Numbered from the stretch's first letter, positions 23,495 to 35,485 are shown. The stretch is DNA of 64,000 nucleotides from Cherax quadricarinatus (GCF_038502225.1 NC_091352.1:21127216-21191215); one strand, 5' to 3'. A program made the numbers and translations. Notes: a model not told the origin generated them from the sequence alone.

Positions 23495-25128
23495 GTGTGT
23501 GTACGCGCCTAATTGTGGTTGCAGGGGTTGAGACTCAGCTCCTGGAGTGTGTGTGTACTCACCTATTTGTGGTTGCAGGGGTCAAATCATAGCTCCTGGC
23601 CCCCCCTCTTCACTGATTGCTACTGGGTCCTCTCTCTCCCACCTCCATGAGCTTTATCAAACCTCGTCTTAAAACTATGTATGGTTCCTGCCTCCACTAC
23701 ATCGCTTTCTAGGCTATTCCACTGCCTGACAACTCTATGACTGAAGAAATATTTCCTAACGTCCCTTTGACTCACAGGAGTATTTAACTTCCAATTGTGA
23801 CACCTTGTTTCTGTACCTCATCTCTGGAACATCCTGTCTTTGTCCACCTTGTCAATTCCTCGCAGTATTTTGTATGTCGTTATCATGTTTCCCCTGACCC
23901 TACTGTCCTCCAGTGTCGTCAGGCCGATTTCCCTTAACCTTTCTTCGTAGGACAGTCCCTTTAGCTCTGGGACTAGTCTCGTTGCAAACCTTTGCTCATT
24001 CTCTAATTTCTTGACGTGCTTGACTAGGTGTGAATTCCAAACTAGTGCTGCATACTTTAATATGGACCTGATGTATATAGTGTACAGAGTCTTGAACGAT
24101 TCCTAATTGAGGTATCGGAACGCTATTCTCAGGTCTGCCAGACGCCCGTATGCTGCAGATGTTATCTGATTGATGTGCGCCTCAGGAGATGTACTCGGTA
24201 TTATACTCACCCCAAGATCTTTTTCCTTGAGTGAGGTTTGCAGTCTTTGTCCACCTAGACTATACTCTGTCCTCGGTCTTCTTTGCCCATCGCCGATCTT
24301 CATGACTTTGCATTTGGCGGAGTTAAAATCAAGGAGCCAGCTGCTGGACCAGGTTTGTAGCCAGTCCAGGTCTCTTTGTAGTCCTGCCTGATCCTCGATC
24401 GATTTAATTCTCCTCATTAACTTCACATCATCTGCAAATGAGGACACTTCTGAGTCTATCCCTTCCGTTATGTCATTTACATATTCCAAAAAAGCACAAG
24501 TCCTAGGACTGACACCTGTGGAACCCCGCTCGTCACAGGTGCCGACTCTAACACCTCATCACGTACCATGACTCGTTGTTGCCCCCCTGTCAGATATTCT
24601 CTGATCCATTGCAGTACCTTTCCTATTATGTGTGCCTGATCCTCTAGCTTTTGCATTAACCTCTAGTGAGGAACTGTGTCGAAGGCCTTCTTGCATTTCA
24701 AGAAAATGCAGTCCATCCACAGCTCTCTCTCGTGTCTTACTTCTGTTACCTTGTCATATAACTCCAGTAGGTTTGTGACACAGGATTTTCCTTCACTGAA
24801 ACTGTGCTGCTTGTCGTTTATAAGCTTGTGTCTTTCTTGGTACTCTACAACTCTCCTCCTGATGATCATCTCCATGGCTTTGCATACTATACACGTCAGT
24901 GACACAGGTCTGTAGTTTAATGCCTCATGTCTATCTCCATTTTTAAACATTGGGACAATATTTGCCATCTACCGTACGTCAGGTAGTTGCCCAGTTTCAA
25001 TGGATGTGTTGAAGATTTTTGTTAGTGGCACACACGTCTCTGCTCCCTCTCTAAGGACCCACGGAGAGATGTCTGGTCCCACCGCCTTTCAGGTATCAAG
25101 TTCACATAGCTTTTTCACCTCTTCCTCG
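23495..25128 (-). pseudogene. CR1-like LINE family A, copy 3: reverse transcriptase with duplicated 3' tail
   Basis: Minus strand. 24968-24663 (101 codons) encodes MANIVPMFKNGDRHEALNYR, PVSLTCIVCK and HSFSEGKSCVTNLLE, which are reverse-transcriptase fingers and palm. 24489-24103 (128 codons) encodes SSFADDVKLMRRIKS with the F-A-D-D catalytic box intact, LQRDLDWLQTWSSSWLLDFN, KCKVMKIG, YSLGGQRLQ and EKDLGVSI. The continuing thumb region reaches 23600. The 3' terminal block occurs twice (TACTCACCTATTTGTGGTTG at 23559 and a second, ACGCGCCTAATTGTGGTTGC, at 23500). Truncated on the 5' side at the GT array starting 25130. Confidence 0.8.
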
Positions 25129-25129
25129 G

Positions 25130-25184
<55 letters not shown>
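25130..25184. repeat. (GT)n microsatellite, ~27 units
   Basis: Uninterrupted GT at the truncated 5' side of CR1-like copy 3. Confidence 0.97.
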
Positions 25185-25188
<4 letters not shown>

Positions 25189-25607
25189 GAATTGTTATTT
25201 TTCAAATAATTAATGTTTTTTTTTTATGAACAACAAATGAGTAGAATAGCTAAATATAATTATTACCTCTCCCATTCTTCAGAAGTTCAGTAAGTCGCAG
25301 CTTCTTTCTGGGATAATATGTTTCAGTCCACTCTCCAAAAGCTTCTCATTAACTGTTCATCGGGCAAGGCTAACACCTGCTGCTGCTGGGTCAGACGAAA
25401 TCTGCCTACAAGATGCTCTTCTCTTGTTAAGAGCCATTCGTATTACTTTTCACCATAATTTCCGTGTTTTCCGCTTTCTACCACATCTTACCACCCTTTT
25501 TGCTTAAATCTTCAGGAGGAGGCTGAAATTAATCCTCGAGATGCCACTGCCTCGAGTGTCCTCGGATCACGAGAAAAACATGTAGTTCAGCTGCATGCGT
25601 GAGTCCT
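25185..25607. other. Unassigned, no gene recognised
   Basis: No repeat or motif recognised on either strand. Confidence 0.4.
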
Positions 25608-25609
25608 GT

Positions 25610-25700
25610 AGGATCAGTGGCGTAGTGGTAAGGTGATGCGTACATTGTGCTGTCTCTGAAGGTGGTACAAGGTGCGTAGGGTCGAGTCCTGGCCTGCCGC
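25610..25700 (+). other. tRNA-like sequence (SINE head or tRNA pseudogene)
   Basis: An A-box-like TGGCGTAGTGG (25618-25628) and a B-box-like GGGTCGAGTCC (25679-25689) lie about 50 bases apart, a spacing that would need a long variable arm. An acceptor stem is not convincing. It runs into a TA array at 25711, so a SINE head is more likely than a working tRNA gene. Confidence 0.5.
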
Positions 25701-25705
25701 AGTTT

Positions 25706-25710
<5 letters not shown>

Positions 25711-25776
<66 letters not shown>
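25711..25776. repeat. (AT)n microsatellite, ~33 units
   Basis: Uninterrupted AT run. Confidence 0.97.
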
Positions 25777-25785
<9 letters not shown>

Positions 25786-26216
25786 ATTGCAAATAATGTT
25801 AATATGAATATATTAGAAATTCATTAGGTTCATCTGAGCAGGTCGGAAAAGAAAATCTATGATCTTACTGCTACTCAGTCAAGAAATATTCCACACACGT
25901 TCAGTTTAATAGAAGACAATATAAAAACCATGAAATATTATGGCCAAGAAAATATATCAGAAAATATCAATGTTCAGGGTGCATGACTGGCACTATGATC
26001 ACTTCCCAGTATATTTGAGTCGACGTTTGTAGAGAGGTAACGCCATAAAGTGTGCAGGAGGACAAAAGTTGAGCTAACTGTGGTTGACACTTGTGTTCCC
26101 GAGTGTTAAATTACTCCCATTGGTGGAGGGAGAGTCGCCGAGAGAGGAAAATAGTGGAGCATGAATGGAGAGGATAAAGAGAGATGGAGAGGACAAAGTG
26201 AAAATGAGAGAAATAC

Positions 26217-26220
<4 letters not shown>

Positions 26221-26291
<71 letters not shown>
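26221..26291. repeat. (CA)n microsatellite, ~35 units
   Basis: Uninterrupted CA run. The cysteine/valine and threonine/histidine frames through it are not genes. Confidence 0.97.
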
Positions 26292-26294
<3 letters not shown>

Positions 26295-26904
26295 TCGCCT
26301 GAAAAGTTTGGTTCAAGTAGCGGCTTTCCACAAGCACCTTCATGTGTTCTCATCCTGCTGACTTTAAGCTGGAGAGCTTATACTGCTTGGTATTCCAGGA
26401 TGAAGGATCAGACCTGCATTCTTTTCACTGAATGTTAGAGACGAGTTGTGCTCTCATTGAGTTCTATGTTTAACTAATAACACCAGTAACAGCATTAACA
26501 GTAATAAACAGCAAATAGAATAAATAATAATAATTATAATTATGCTTAATTTTAAGAGGTGATCGTTTACTTTAAATTAAAGAAGATGGACGCTTATAGT
26601 TACGCTCTATGTTTAGAAGTCGGTGTTAAGAAGGCAATCTTGCCTGCCTCCTCCAAGTGCCTTAACCTCTTCTTACTTAACTTCTTGCTGCGAGTTGAAG
26701 AGGCAATTTGAGAAGATAATCTCCATTGTGGCTGAAGTTAGAGAAAGGCGCACGTTTTGCCAATTATAAGAAAGTGTTGAGAAAGCATTCCCGTGGTTAT
26801 GTCTCAGACCGTGGCAGCGTCTTCCAGGGATTAGCGTAAGTCTCCTGTAGCTCATTAATGACTATGCAGCAATAACTGAGAATTCAACATGTTGTTGTCT
26901 GTTA
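26292..26904. other. Unassigned, no gene recognised
   Basis: Includes an A/T-rich patch at 26480-26570. No shared repeat. Confidence 0.4.
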
Positions 26905-27455
26905 GGTAAGACACATATGCAACAGTCAGGTATGTTTATTTCGAAACGTTTCGCCTACACAGTAGGCTTCTTCAGTCGAGTACAGAAAAGTTGATAGAAG
27001 CAGAAGAGACGTAAAGACGATGTAATATTCACTCTGTCAGACACTGCAACACAATGGTATCTTGATACAGAACAGAAAACAACTTGGACAACTTCTACTA
27101 GTGGGAATGGCTGCATTTGAGAGGGACGTGACTTCCCAACGACTACATTCCTAGTTGTTAGGTAAGACTACATTCCTACCTCTACTAGTGGCCTACATCT
27201 CACCTCCTGGCGGTATACAAGGCTCCATCCTGTCACTTCAACTCCATATTGTTTCAGACTATGGAACAATACTCTTCTCCAGACTGAGGGACTGACCACC
27301 ACATAACTTCAAGGGTGATGGACTGATTACATCGTCTTTACGTGTCTTCTGCTTTTATCAACTTTTCTGTACTCGACTGAAGAACCCTACTGTGTAGGCG
27401 AAACGTTTCGAAATAAACATACCTAACTGTTGCATATATGTCTTGCCTAGCAACC
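26905..27455. mobile_element. Large fold-back pair with the best hammerhead-like hairpins
   Basis: The left arm (about 26905-27035, minus orientation) and right arm (about 27330-27450, plus) are inverted copies. They share CAACTTTTCTGTACTCGACT, GTAGGCGAAACGTTTCGAAA and TAAACATACCT with TGTTGCATATGTGTC. The left hairpin (minus) is CTGAAGA (26969-26975), one A, stem GCCTAC/GTAGGC (26953-26958 with 26962-26967), GAAA (26949-26952). The right hairpin is CTGAAGA (27377-27383), stem CCTAC/GTAGG (27386-27390 with 27394-27398), GAAA (27400-27403). The 290-base spacer has no coding motif. Confidence 0.72.
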
Positions 27456-28065
27456 TCATGGTATTTTACACCATTTTAATATTCATAATGTTGTCTGCTG
27501 TGCGAAGAGGAGAAAGTTGTAACAGCTGTGAATATACTTCATAACAGGATATACACACGTTGATTTCATTACTTAGCTGTCTATCTATACGCCAAGATAT
27601 GAACCGCAACATCCTTACTCCTCCTTCATAGTGCAGGCACTGTACTTCTTAGACAGTGTTGCCACTTCGACCTCGGTTACTTCCCTTAAATGAGTCAGAA
27701 TTTTCCTACACAATTCTCACAAATAATTCGTAAATCCGACAACTCTTCACACAAAAATATTGAAATTATGCATAATAGCACTTGCAGAATTTATTCTAAA
27801 AATATTATCACAAAATGTACAGCAAAGGTAAATTATTCGAATCCTGCTGTGGACTATTTGTAAATAATTTATCCAATATGAATTATCAAGCATTCTAAAA
27901 TCTCTTTCGAAGTTCACTACATGTGGAAGGAATTGATGAAATAACTTATCACAAGCCTGGAGCGCTGGGGCACGGAATCCACCGCCTGGCTTATGCTAGG
28001 CCCCCCATACATTTTTTATCCGAGAGTCTGGCATTGTATACTTTGATACAAATCGCCCAGGTTAC
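27456..28065. other. Unassigned, no gene recognised
   Basis: A/T-rich single-copy sequence as far as this window shows. One open frame at 27923 runs into the CA/TA array and is not supported. Confidence 0.4.

Positions 28066-28576
<511 letters not shown>

Positions 28577-28662
<86 letters not shown>
28577..28662. repeat. (TA)n then (GA)n microsatellite
   Basis: TA 28577-28631, then GA 28634-28662. Confidence 0.96.
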
Positions 28663-28665
<3 letters not shown>

Positions 28666-29399
28666 ACCTCCGATGATTTTGTATTTACAAAACTTTGACT
28701 GAAGTATGTAATAATGTTTGCTCTCACGTGAATATCAAAAATAATTAACTATATATACGACCTTCCATTTGTATAATCTAATATTATAATTTAATATTGA
28801 GCCTCCATGCCAGTTGGTTTACTTTGGAAATTAATTGTTTGTTCTTATTTATGCATTCATTTGTACTCGGGAAGCAAATTAGATTCTACTCTGACATAGT
28901 GCTTTTGTTACTGTTTTTATCGTTGTTTATATTATAAGGTATTTTTAACGGTAAACGTTTTAATTACATGACTTTTATTTCTTTCAGTTTTTCGTTTTTA
29001 TTTTGCTCATAGAACAAGTTTGCCTCATCTGAATGGTTTTAAATTTTGAACGTTGATGTGCGAGAACCTCGGCAAGGTTTCAGGAACAATTATCTTCGGT
29101 GTGACCAAAACTACTGAGCCACTCGCCAGATTCCTCCAGTGACTCCGATTATTTAGAAAACCCTCCGAGGCATAACACTTTCAGAAAAGTTGACTCCTAG
29201 TACAGTTAAAGGAGAGAATTTAATTCACATGCGTAGCTGCATAAGTTTCTGTTTTCTGTGTAAAACTGCAATCAATTTTAGTTACGTTTTAATCACCTTA
29301 AATATTTTTGAGTCTTCCTCTTCCATATGTCTTCAATATTTATAGGTTGGTGCATCATGTGGACAAGATAATACCCATTAAGTTTATTTTGTGTCCGGG
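28663..29399. other. AT-rich, no gene recognised
   Basis: No motif recognised; possibly the left edge of the diffuse repeat that follows. Confidence 0.35.
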
Positions 29400-29472
29400 C
29401 ACATTTGTTAGTGCACTATATTTTTTTCATGAATCCTGGTATCTTCAGAATCCGTGTGATAACTAGAGAATG

Positions 29473-29627
29473 ACTCACAAAATCGTAATGACACGATTGC
29501 AAACAAACCATACCACGGGTGGGGTTAGAACCCGCGATCAGAGAGTCATAACACTCCAGATCGACGCGTTAGCCACAGTCCAGCTAGCTCTCTGATCTCA
29601 GGTTCTAACCCCACCCGTGGTGTCGTT
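29473..29627. mobile_element. Fold-back tRNA-like SINE (family S3) with 9-bp target-site duplication
   Basis: TAGAGAATG occurs at 29464-29472 and 29628-29636 and brackets the insert. On the minus strand the insert has an A-box-like GTGGCTAACGCG and a B-box-like GGGTTCTAACCCC. The second half repeats the B-box end in the opposite orientation (GGTTCTAACCCCACCCGTGG). Removing the insert restores the flanking diffuse-repeat phrase ATAACTAGAGAATGCC, which supports the boundaries. Confidence 0.75.
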
Positions 29628-30274
29628 TAGAGAATGCCTTTTCTTACCAGCTTCAAATTTTCAGCCAGAACGTGTTTACCAGAAAGCAAAGTTCGTATCA
29701 TTACTGAGTGTAAATTAATATTTATATTAATTTACACTTAGTAGAAAAGCCTCGTCTAATCGGAATGAAAATATTAAAGGATTATACCCAGTATTATGTT
29801 TAGATTTAGGTGTTTAGGTGCAATTTTTGAATTTTATTCATAATAAAAGGCTTTGTATCATTTGATTCAGGGTAATTGTCGGAGATTTTCTTTTCTGATA
29901 GGATTTATCAGAAAACGTTTTAAAAAAAGACTGGCTTTCACTTTGTGCTATTAAATATAAATTGGCAGTTTCATTAAACAAACTGGTTTCCATATAATAA
30001 CTAGAGAATACTTTTTCTGGTAGACTTCAAACAATTAATCGCTAGTGTTTATTAAATGGAAATATTTTATGCTTTATAACTTGGCTTTGTACAAACCAGT
30101 TATCCAATTGCATTGATTTTGTTTATCAAATTTGTATTAAGCAAAATACACAGAATGAAATGTTGTTTTTTTTCTAGAGGATCAAAGACAATTTTAAATT
30201 TAATAGAATTGTCAAAGACAAATTCAGAAATACTCAAAATAGAGTATTTAATTAACGTTGTTTTATGTAGATAA

Positions 30275-30440
30275 ATGGTCCAGAGAACCAGCAAATTGAT
30301 GCTTTAGAGGCAAGTGCAACATGTATCTTTAGTGAGGATACATTTCACTACATAGTGGTTTCCTCAGTCCAATACAGAGAAGAATGGTTGAGGCTCAGGA
30401 GGAGTCTGAGGTAATCAGTCCTGATTACTTCAAACTCCTT
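30275..30440 (-). mobile_element. Penelope-like end with degraded hammerhead-like hairpin
   Basis: Minus strand: CTGAGGA, an A, a stem around ACCAC/GTAGT with one mismatch, then GAAA (complement at 30343-30346), followed by TGTATCCTCACTAAAGATAC and GTTGCACTTGCCTC. Same order as the 2.4-kb copy. Confidence 0.5.
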
Positions 30441-30851
30441 GATGCTGGTGAATGGCTCTAGATACAAAGGACTGGACTTATACTCTCCTTCCTTGGATCG
30501 AATCTGAATGTGTTTTTCCCTGATTCAAATAAAACGCTTCCCATAGGCATTAATCACAAATGGCTGTTTTGTCTAATGAAACGGATAAATAGTTTCACGG
30601 GTTTTGGCCTTGATACAAATTTCGCTGGATTCTGCGCACTACCTGGAAAATATCTCCACTGGTCAATTTTAAACTTAATATGCTGATGAGGTGTTTTTTT
30701 TGCAAGGGAAGAATCACCTTAATGTTAAGTTGAGAAATCTTGATGTGCTAAAATTATTTATCAAATTTGTGTGTGATATAACTGGAGAATTTTTCTTCTG
30801 ATCAGAAATATGTCTGTTTATCTTAACTGGGTTATCAGAGGGTAAATCTTA

Positions 30852-31310
30852 AGAACATAAGAACATAAGAATGTAGGAACACTGCAGAAGGCCTACTGGC
30901 CCATACGAGGCAGGTCCTTATCAAAACGACATCTACCTAAAGCTACTCAAGAAATAACTCCCGTACCCCTTGACACCAATCAAACCCAGCCCCTCCCACT
31001 CATATATTTGTCCAGTCTCTTCTTAAAGCTACCCAAGGTCCTAGCCTCTATCACCCCACTGGGAAGACTGTTCCACGCATAAGAACAAACTGTTCCACGC
31101 ATAAGAACCAACTGTTCCACGCATAAGAACAAACTGTTCCACGCATAAGAATATAATATTTGTGTGGCCCTCAAGACCATTGAAAAAAAACAATTATGCT
31201 CCCAAGGTCTAAATAAATCGTACATAATTACTCTCATGCTTATTAAACGCTGTTCGCTCTGACACAGAGTAAACCTTGGATTTATTTTGGCTTGTGTAGC
31301 TCCCAATTTC
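30852..31310 (-). pseudogene. CR1-like LINE family B, copy 1: 3' end
   Basis: The minus strand ends in repeats of a TTCTTATG-type octamer (complement of AAGAACATAAGAACATAAGA at 30851-30870), the kind of short repeat tail known for CR1-like LINEs. The coding part (31306-30980, 108 codons) encodes the C terminus, including LCQSEQRLISMRVI, LFRPWEHN and ARTLGSFKKRLDKYMSGRGW. The last block is the F-K-x-R-L-D helix found at the end of many LINE ORF2 proteins. A 22-bp unit around ACTGTTCCACGCATAAGAAC is tandemly repeated about four times at 31070-31150, inserting extra residues relative to copy 2 at 38.9 kb. Only the last few hundred bases are present. Confidence 0.7.
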
Positions 31311-32375
31311 GTTTTTTCTCAAAGATACAAAATTCAAATCTACTGATTTTTTATTCTTCAATTACGAGTCTCATCAGACTGACTTCGCTGTTCATCTGTA
31401 ACAACTTTATAATTAAACTTGTGAGGGACTTTAAATATCAAGAGAATGCTTCACAGCTTGGCTTCAAACCTGGTGTTTCTTAGTGGAAGGTATGTATTTC
31501 TTTTGGGGTTTGTATATTCCAGTGTCTTATTTTTAATGGCGAAATTTGGTGTTTGTGTCCATGCAGTAGGTAATGGATGCCTCCTTGATACGCATCAAAT
31601 TTTCAGTGGTATTTATCTGCATTGGAAATTAACGCTGCTGCACTATGCACTATTCCTTTCGTATCCACTGGCTTACCAATAGCTGGTTATGCAATATGGC
31701 GATACCTTTGTCAGATCGCACAAGGACGAACGAACATCTAATTACATTCCTGGGGATAAACTAATCTCGTCCTGGTCTTACTGAACATGGAAATGGTAAA
31801 CAAGTTTGAACAAAGGAAAATAAAGATAGCGCCATTTACTTATATCAAAAGCTCTCCACTAGGATCAAGACACCACATTTAAAGGGAAAAGAACTAATAC
31901 CTCAACACTGGGAAGACGGAGTGGGAACACAGGCACAATAAAACTGATACATAAAAGATAGATTAACACAGGATGTTGGAAAGAGGAAGGAACACGACGC
32001 TGTAGAAAAAAAATATAGACCAGGACTCAAAGAACCAGGTTCCCCGTTTATATGAAAAATAAACACATTTTAAACTTTAAGCGTAGGAAGTGGTGAAAGC
32101 TCGATCCTACATCCACTAATCTTGATACAGAAACTCCGCTCTCACAGTCAGGAGTACGCATGTAGAACTTCAGTGTGAGGATGACCAGCAAGTGCAGTGC
32201 CTCAAGGCAGCAGATAGTGCATGCAGATTTCATGCATGAATTCAATCATATATTCCATTTCGGATTCGTAACCTTCTTGGTCACGCTAAATGATACGAAG
32301 GAATGAGAGAACACAGGATACCAAGAATACGGATGAAAGGGCACAAGTGTATACTTGGGTATACACTTATAACAA
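31311..32375. other. Unassigned, no gene recognised
   Basis: Mixed AT-rich sequence. Open frames of 60-80 codons lack motifs. Confidence 0.35.
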
Positions 32376-32685
32376 TAATATATCTTTATTTACTACAAGT
32401 ACATGTACATGTTATACAGACCATAACTGACATCAGTGACATAGTACTATATAGAAAGCCGCTTGATATGCAGAGCATTTCAGGCAAATTAGGTCAGTTT
32501 TGTCCCAGGATGCGACCCACACCAGTCCACTACCACCCAGGTACTAATTTTACTGATGGGGAATATGGACAACCGGTATAAAGAAACACGCTCAATGCTA
32601 CTACCCTCCCTGGGAATCCAACCCAGAACTCACCGTGTGAAGCGAGAGCTTTAGCCACCAGACCACGGCCCTTTCATCCGAATTC
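32376..32685 (-). mobile_element. tRNA-derived SINE, family S1, copy 3 (most complete)
   Basis: On the minus strand it opens with an A box (GTGGCTAAAGCTCTCGC, about 32675-32655) and a B box (GGGTTGGATTCCC, about 32625) at tRNA-like spacing. The shared body follows (GTGTTTCTTTATACC, CCCCATCAGTAAAATT, GGTGTGGGTCGCATCCTGGG), then TGCTCTGCATATC and GTCACTGATGTCAG, ending in AAATAAAGATATATTATTG. It defines the full family length as about 300 bases. Confidence 0.82.
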
Positions 32686-32924
32686 TTGGCATCCTCTTTA
32701 CCTTCTATTTTTACTAGGTGTCGCTAAAGGGTTAAGTGGTTGTCAGAATTTCGTTTCCTTGTTTTTCCTCCAAATTTTCGTTAACAGGAGAAGACTTCAT
32801 CTAATCCGATTAAAATTTTTAACACTGGTGTCCAGTATCCAGGGCAAGATTCCAGAACCCATTTCCAGCATCCTGCAATTATTTCAGTAACTTCCAAAAA
32901 CCAATGCTGGGTACTTAATTATCA

Positions 32925-33080
32925 TGAGGGAGCGCTAAACAAGCAGGGATTATACAATGCATGTGGGAGGAGGGGGGTATGAAAGTCATTTATACTAAAT
33001 TCAGGGAAGTGAAACAAAGATCCAGTTCCCTAGATCAAGAGCCCCTCACCAGCATCAAGGAACATCCCTTGAGGGGTAGG
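32925..33080 (-). mobile_element. SINE-like family S2, copy 3 (older)
   Basis: Diverged match to the S2 body: GGGAGCGCTAAACAAGCAGG, GGATTATACAATGCATG, AGATCCAGTTCCCTAGATCA and CATCAAGGAACATCCCTTGA. Flanking duplication not recognised. Confidence 0.75.
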
Positions 33081-34059
33081 TACTTTCAAACGTTAAAAAA
33101 TAATGACTTAGTGTGTGGGTGTAATTCTGTCAGTTGTGTGTGTAAAATATTGTGAAATTTTGATTCCCATTCATTCACATCAAAAACAGTTTAGTTCACT
33201 ACTTCTGATTGGCTTCAATATTTAATGTCTGATACATCTTACGCTAGTCTGTATGCCAGCTAATATGTAATTGTACTAAATTACTTTATTTTACTAAGGA
33301 TTTTTAAAATCCTCTGATCGGCTTTAAATTTTAATACCTCGTATGTTTTCCAGCAAGCAAGCAAGGTATTTTAATTGGGCTTCTTAATTCCCAATTTGCC
33401 AGTTTTATCTAAATAGTGATACTGATTACCAATCAGTAACTAAAATAAATCCCTCGTCCTATTGGACTTAAAATATTAACGCTGATGCATTTTTTATTTA
33501 AATTGTTGAAAAACTTAGAATCATTGGATTTTGATCAATTATCAGAGAATGATTTTTCTGGTACACTTCAAACTTTCATTATAGGTTGGCTCGCTTTTGA
33601 GTTATTTAAATTTAAAATAACTAATTTTATATAAAATGATTTCTGTTTAATAACTAGAGAAAGCCTCTTCTGGTTGGCTTCATTCTTAAAGTGAATTGTT
33701 AATTTGGTAATTTCATAGATTTTTTTATCAAATTGGAGTTAATACTACCAATGAGTCTACTACCATTACCATCACCTTCTTCCTCCTCCTCTTCTTGTAT
33801 ATATTCTGCCCTTCCCTTCTCGCCTCAGTGTGACTTGTCAATGGTCAAGTCGACTAGGTAAGTGTTCAGTACTTGTCTCCTAAGTGAGGATTATTTGTAT
33901 ATTGATCCAGCCACGGCATTGTCACATTTTATTTTTTGTTTAAGCAAAATATAAACTTCCCTGTAACTACGATGTTTAATTTTAAAAAAACTACTTGTAA
34001 TTTCCTTTCACAAGTTAATAGTTATTATTGTCAAAATTGTTTCAGCTTCCAGAAGTGTT
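33081..34059. other. AT-rich, diffuse repeat units only
   Basis: Contains units of the diffuse repeat (33300, 33535, 33650) and a short CTTCCTCCTCCTCTTCTTG run at 33778. Confidence 0.4.
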
Positions 34060-34200
34060 AGGTGAAACTCCTTTCTTCCCTGAAGCATAAAACTGCTCAA
34101 AATTTATCGACCTGGGATTCGACCGAGAAAGCCTGATGTGAAGGCGAAAAGTTTCGGTGTCGCACGATTCATGTTCATCATCTTGTCGGTATTGTGTACC
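34060..34200 (+). mobile_element. Penelope-like end fragment with hairpin
   Basis: GACCGAGAAAGCCTGATGTG, then AAGGCGAAAAGTTTCGGTGT: a GCCT/AGGC stem followed by GAAA, then CATCATCTTGTCGGTATTGT as in the 2.4- and 52.9-kb copies, where CTTGTCGGT also occurs. Confidence 0.45.
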
Positions 34201-34204
34201 ATCA

Positions 34205-34262
34205 TTTCATATTAGTGCGTGTGTACTCGCCTATAAATGGTTGTAGCGGTCGAGTCACAGGT

Positions 34263-34351
<89 letters not shown>

Positions 34352-35400
34352 GTGCGTACTCATCAAATTGTAGTTGTAAGGGTCAAGTCATAGCTTCTGG
34401 CCCCGCCTTATCACTGGTCGCTGCCATGTCCACTCTCTCCCTGATCCATGAGCTTTGTCATATCTCTTCTTAAACCAGTGAACTGATCCTGCCTCTACTA
34501 CATCACTCTCCAGACTATGCCACTTCCTGACAACTCTGTGGCTGAAGAAATACTCCCTAACATCCCTGTGCCTCATCTGAGTTTTTAATTTCCAATTGTG
34601 ACCCTTTGTTTCTGTGTGCTATCTCTGCAACACCCTGTCCCAATCTACTTTGTCAGTTCCTCTTAGTATTTTATATATCGTTATCATGTCTCCTCTATCC
34701 TTCCTGTCCTCCAGTGTCATCAGATTGATTTCCTTTAATCTCTCCTCGTAGGACATGCCCCTTAGCTCCGGAACTAGTCTTGTTGCAAACCTTTGTACTT
34801 TCTCTAATTTCTTGACATGCTTGACCAAGTGTGGGTTCCAGTCTGGTGCTGCATACTCCAAGATAGACAGTGTACAGGGTCCTGAACGATTCCTTATTAA
34901 TATGTCGGAATGCTGTTCTTAGGTTTGCTAGGTGCCCATATGCTGCAACAGTTATTTGGTTGATGTGCGCCTCAGGAGATGTGCAAGGTGTTATACTCAC
35001 CCAAAGATCCTTTTCCTTGAGTGACATATGTAGTCTCTGGCCCCCTAGGCTGTACCCCGTCTGCGGTCTTCTTTGCCCTTCCCCAATCTTCATGACTTTG
35101 CACTTGGTGGGGTTGAACTCCAGAAGCCAGTTTCTGGACCAGGCCTGCAGCCAGTCCAGATCCTTTTGTAGTTTTGCCTGGTCCTCGTCCGATTGAATTC
35201 TTCTCATCAACTTCACATCATTTGCAAACAGGGACACTTCTTTGTCTGTTCCCTCCGTCATGTCGTTCACAAATGCCAGAAATAGCACCGGTCCTAGGAC
35301 TGACCCCTTTGGTTCCCTGCTGGTCACAGGCGCCCACTATTACCTCGCCACGTACCATGACTCGCTGTTGTCTTCCTGACAGGTTTTCCTGTCTAATGGT
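34205..35400 (-). pseudogene. CR1-like LINE family A, copy 4: reverse transcriptase
   Basis: The minus-strand piece at 35327-34695 (210 codons) encodes SVLGPVLFLAFVNDM (B box region), VSLFANDVKLMRRIQS (catalytic box with the first D changed to N), LQKDLDWLQAWSRNWLLEFN, KCKVMKIGEGQRRPQ, EKDLWVSI, HINQITVAAYGHLANLRTAF and FRTLYTVY. The next frame (34861-34619, 80 codons) continues with MEYAAPDWNPHLVKH, LEKVQRFATRLVPEL, SYEERLKEINLMTLE and DRKDRGDMITIYKILRG, so one frameshift separates them. The 3' terminal block is duplicated (34215-34262 and 34350-34400) with the GT array between the two tails. Confidence 0.82.
34267..34349. repeat. (GT)n microsatellite, ~41 units
   Basis: Uninterrupted GT between two copies of the CR1-like 3' tail. 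Confidence 0.97.
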
Positions 35401-35439
35401 TTATGAAAACTATAGATAACTGTGTGTATGTGCGGGCGG

Positions 35440-35483
<44 letters not shown>
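35440..35483. repeat. (GT)n microsatellite
   Basis: About 21 GT units preceded by GCGGGCGGGC. Confidence 0.95.

Positions 35484-35485
<2 letters not shown>

Larger units (their letters stand above)
29400..33730. repeat. Diffuse, decayed interspersed repeat
   Basis: Variants of ATAACTAGAGAATG, a TTTCTGGT-like box and a GCTTCAAATTTT-like box recur in that order, for example at 29461/29629, 29999, 30781, 33300, 33535 and 33650. TCTAATCCGATTAAAATTTT-type lines recur at 29755, 32800 and 33450. Spacing varies (roughly 100-400 bases) because younger elements are inserted between units. Probably an old tandem or segmentally duplicated AT-rich unit. Confidence 0.45.

Noticed and set aside
25610..25700. 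Functional tRNA gene
   Set aside because: A and B boxes are spaced too far apart for a normal tRNA without a long variable arm, and the acceptor stem does not pair convincingly.
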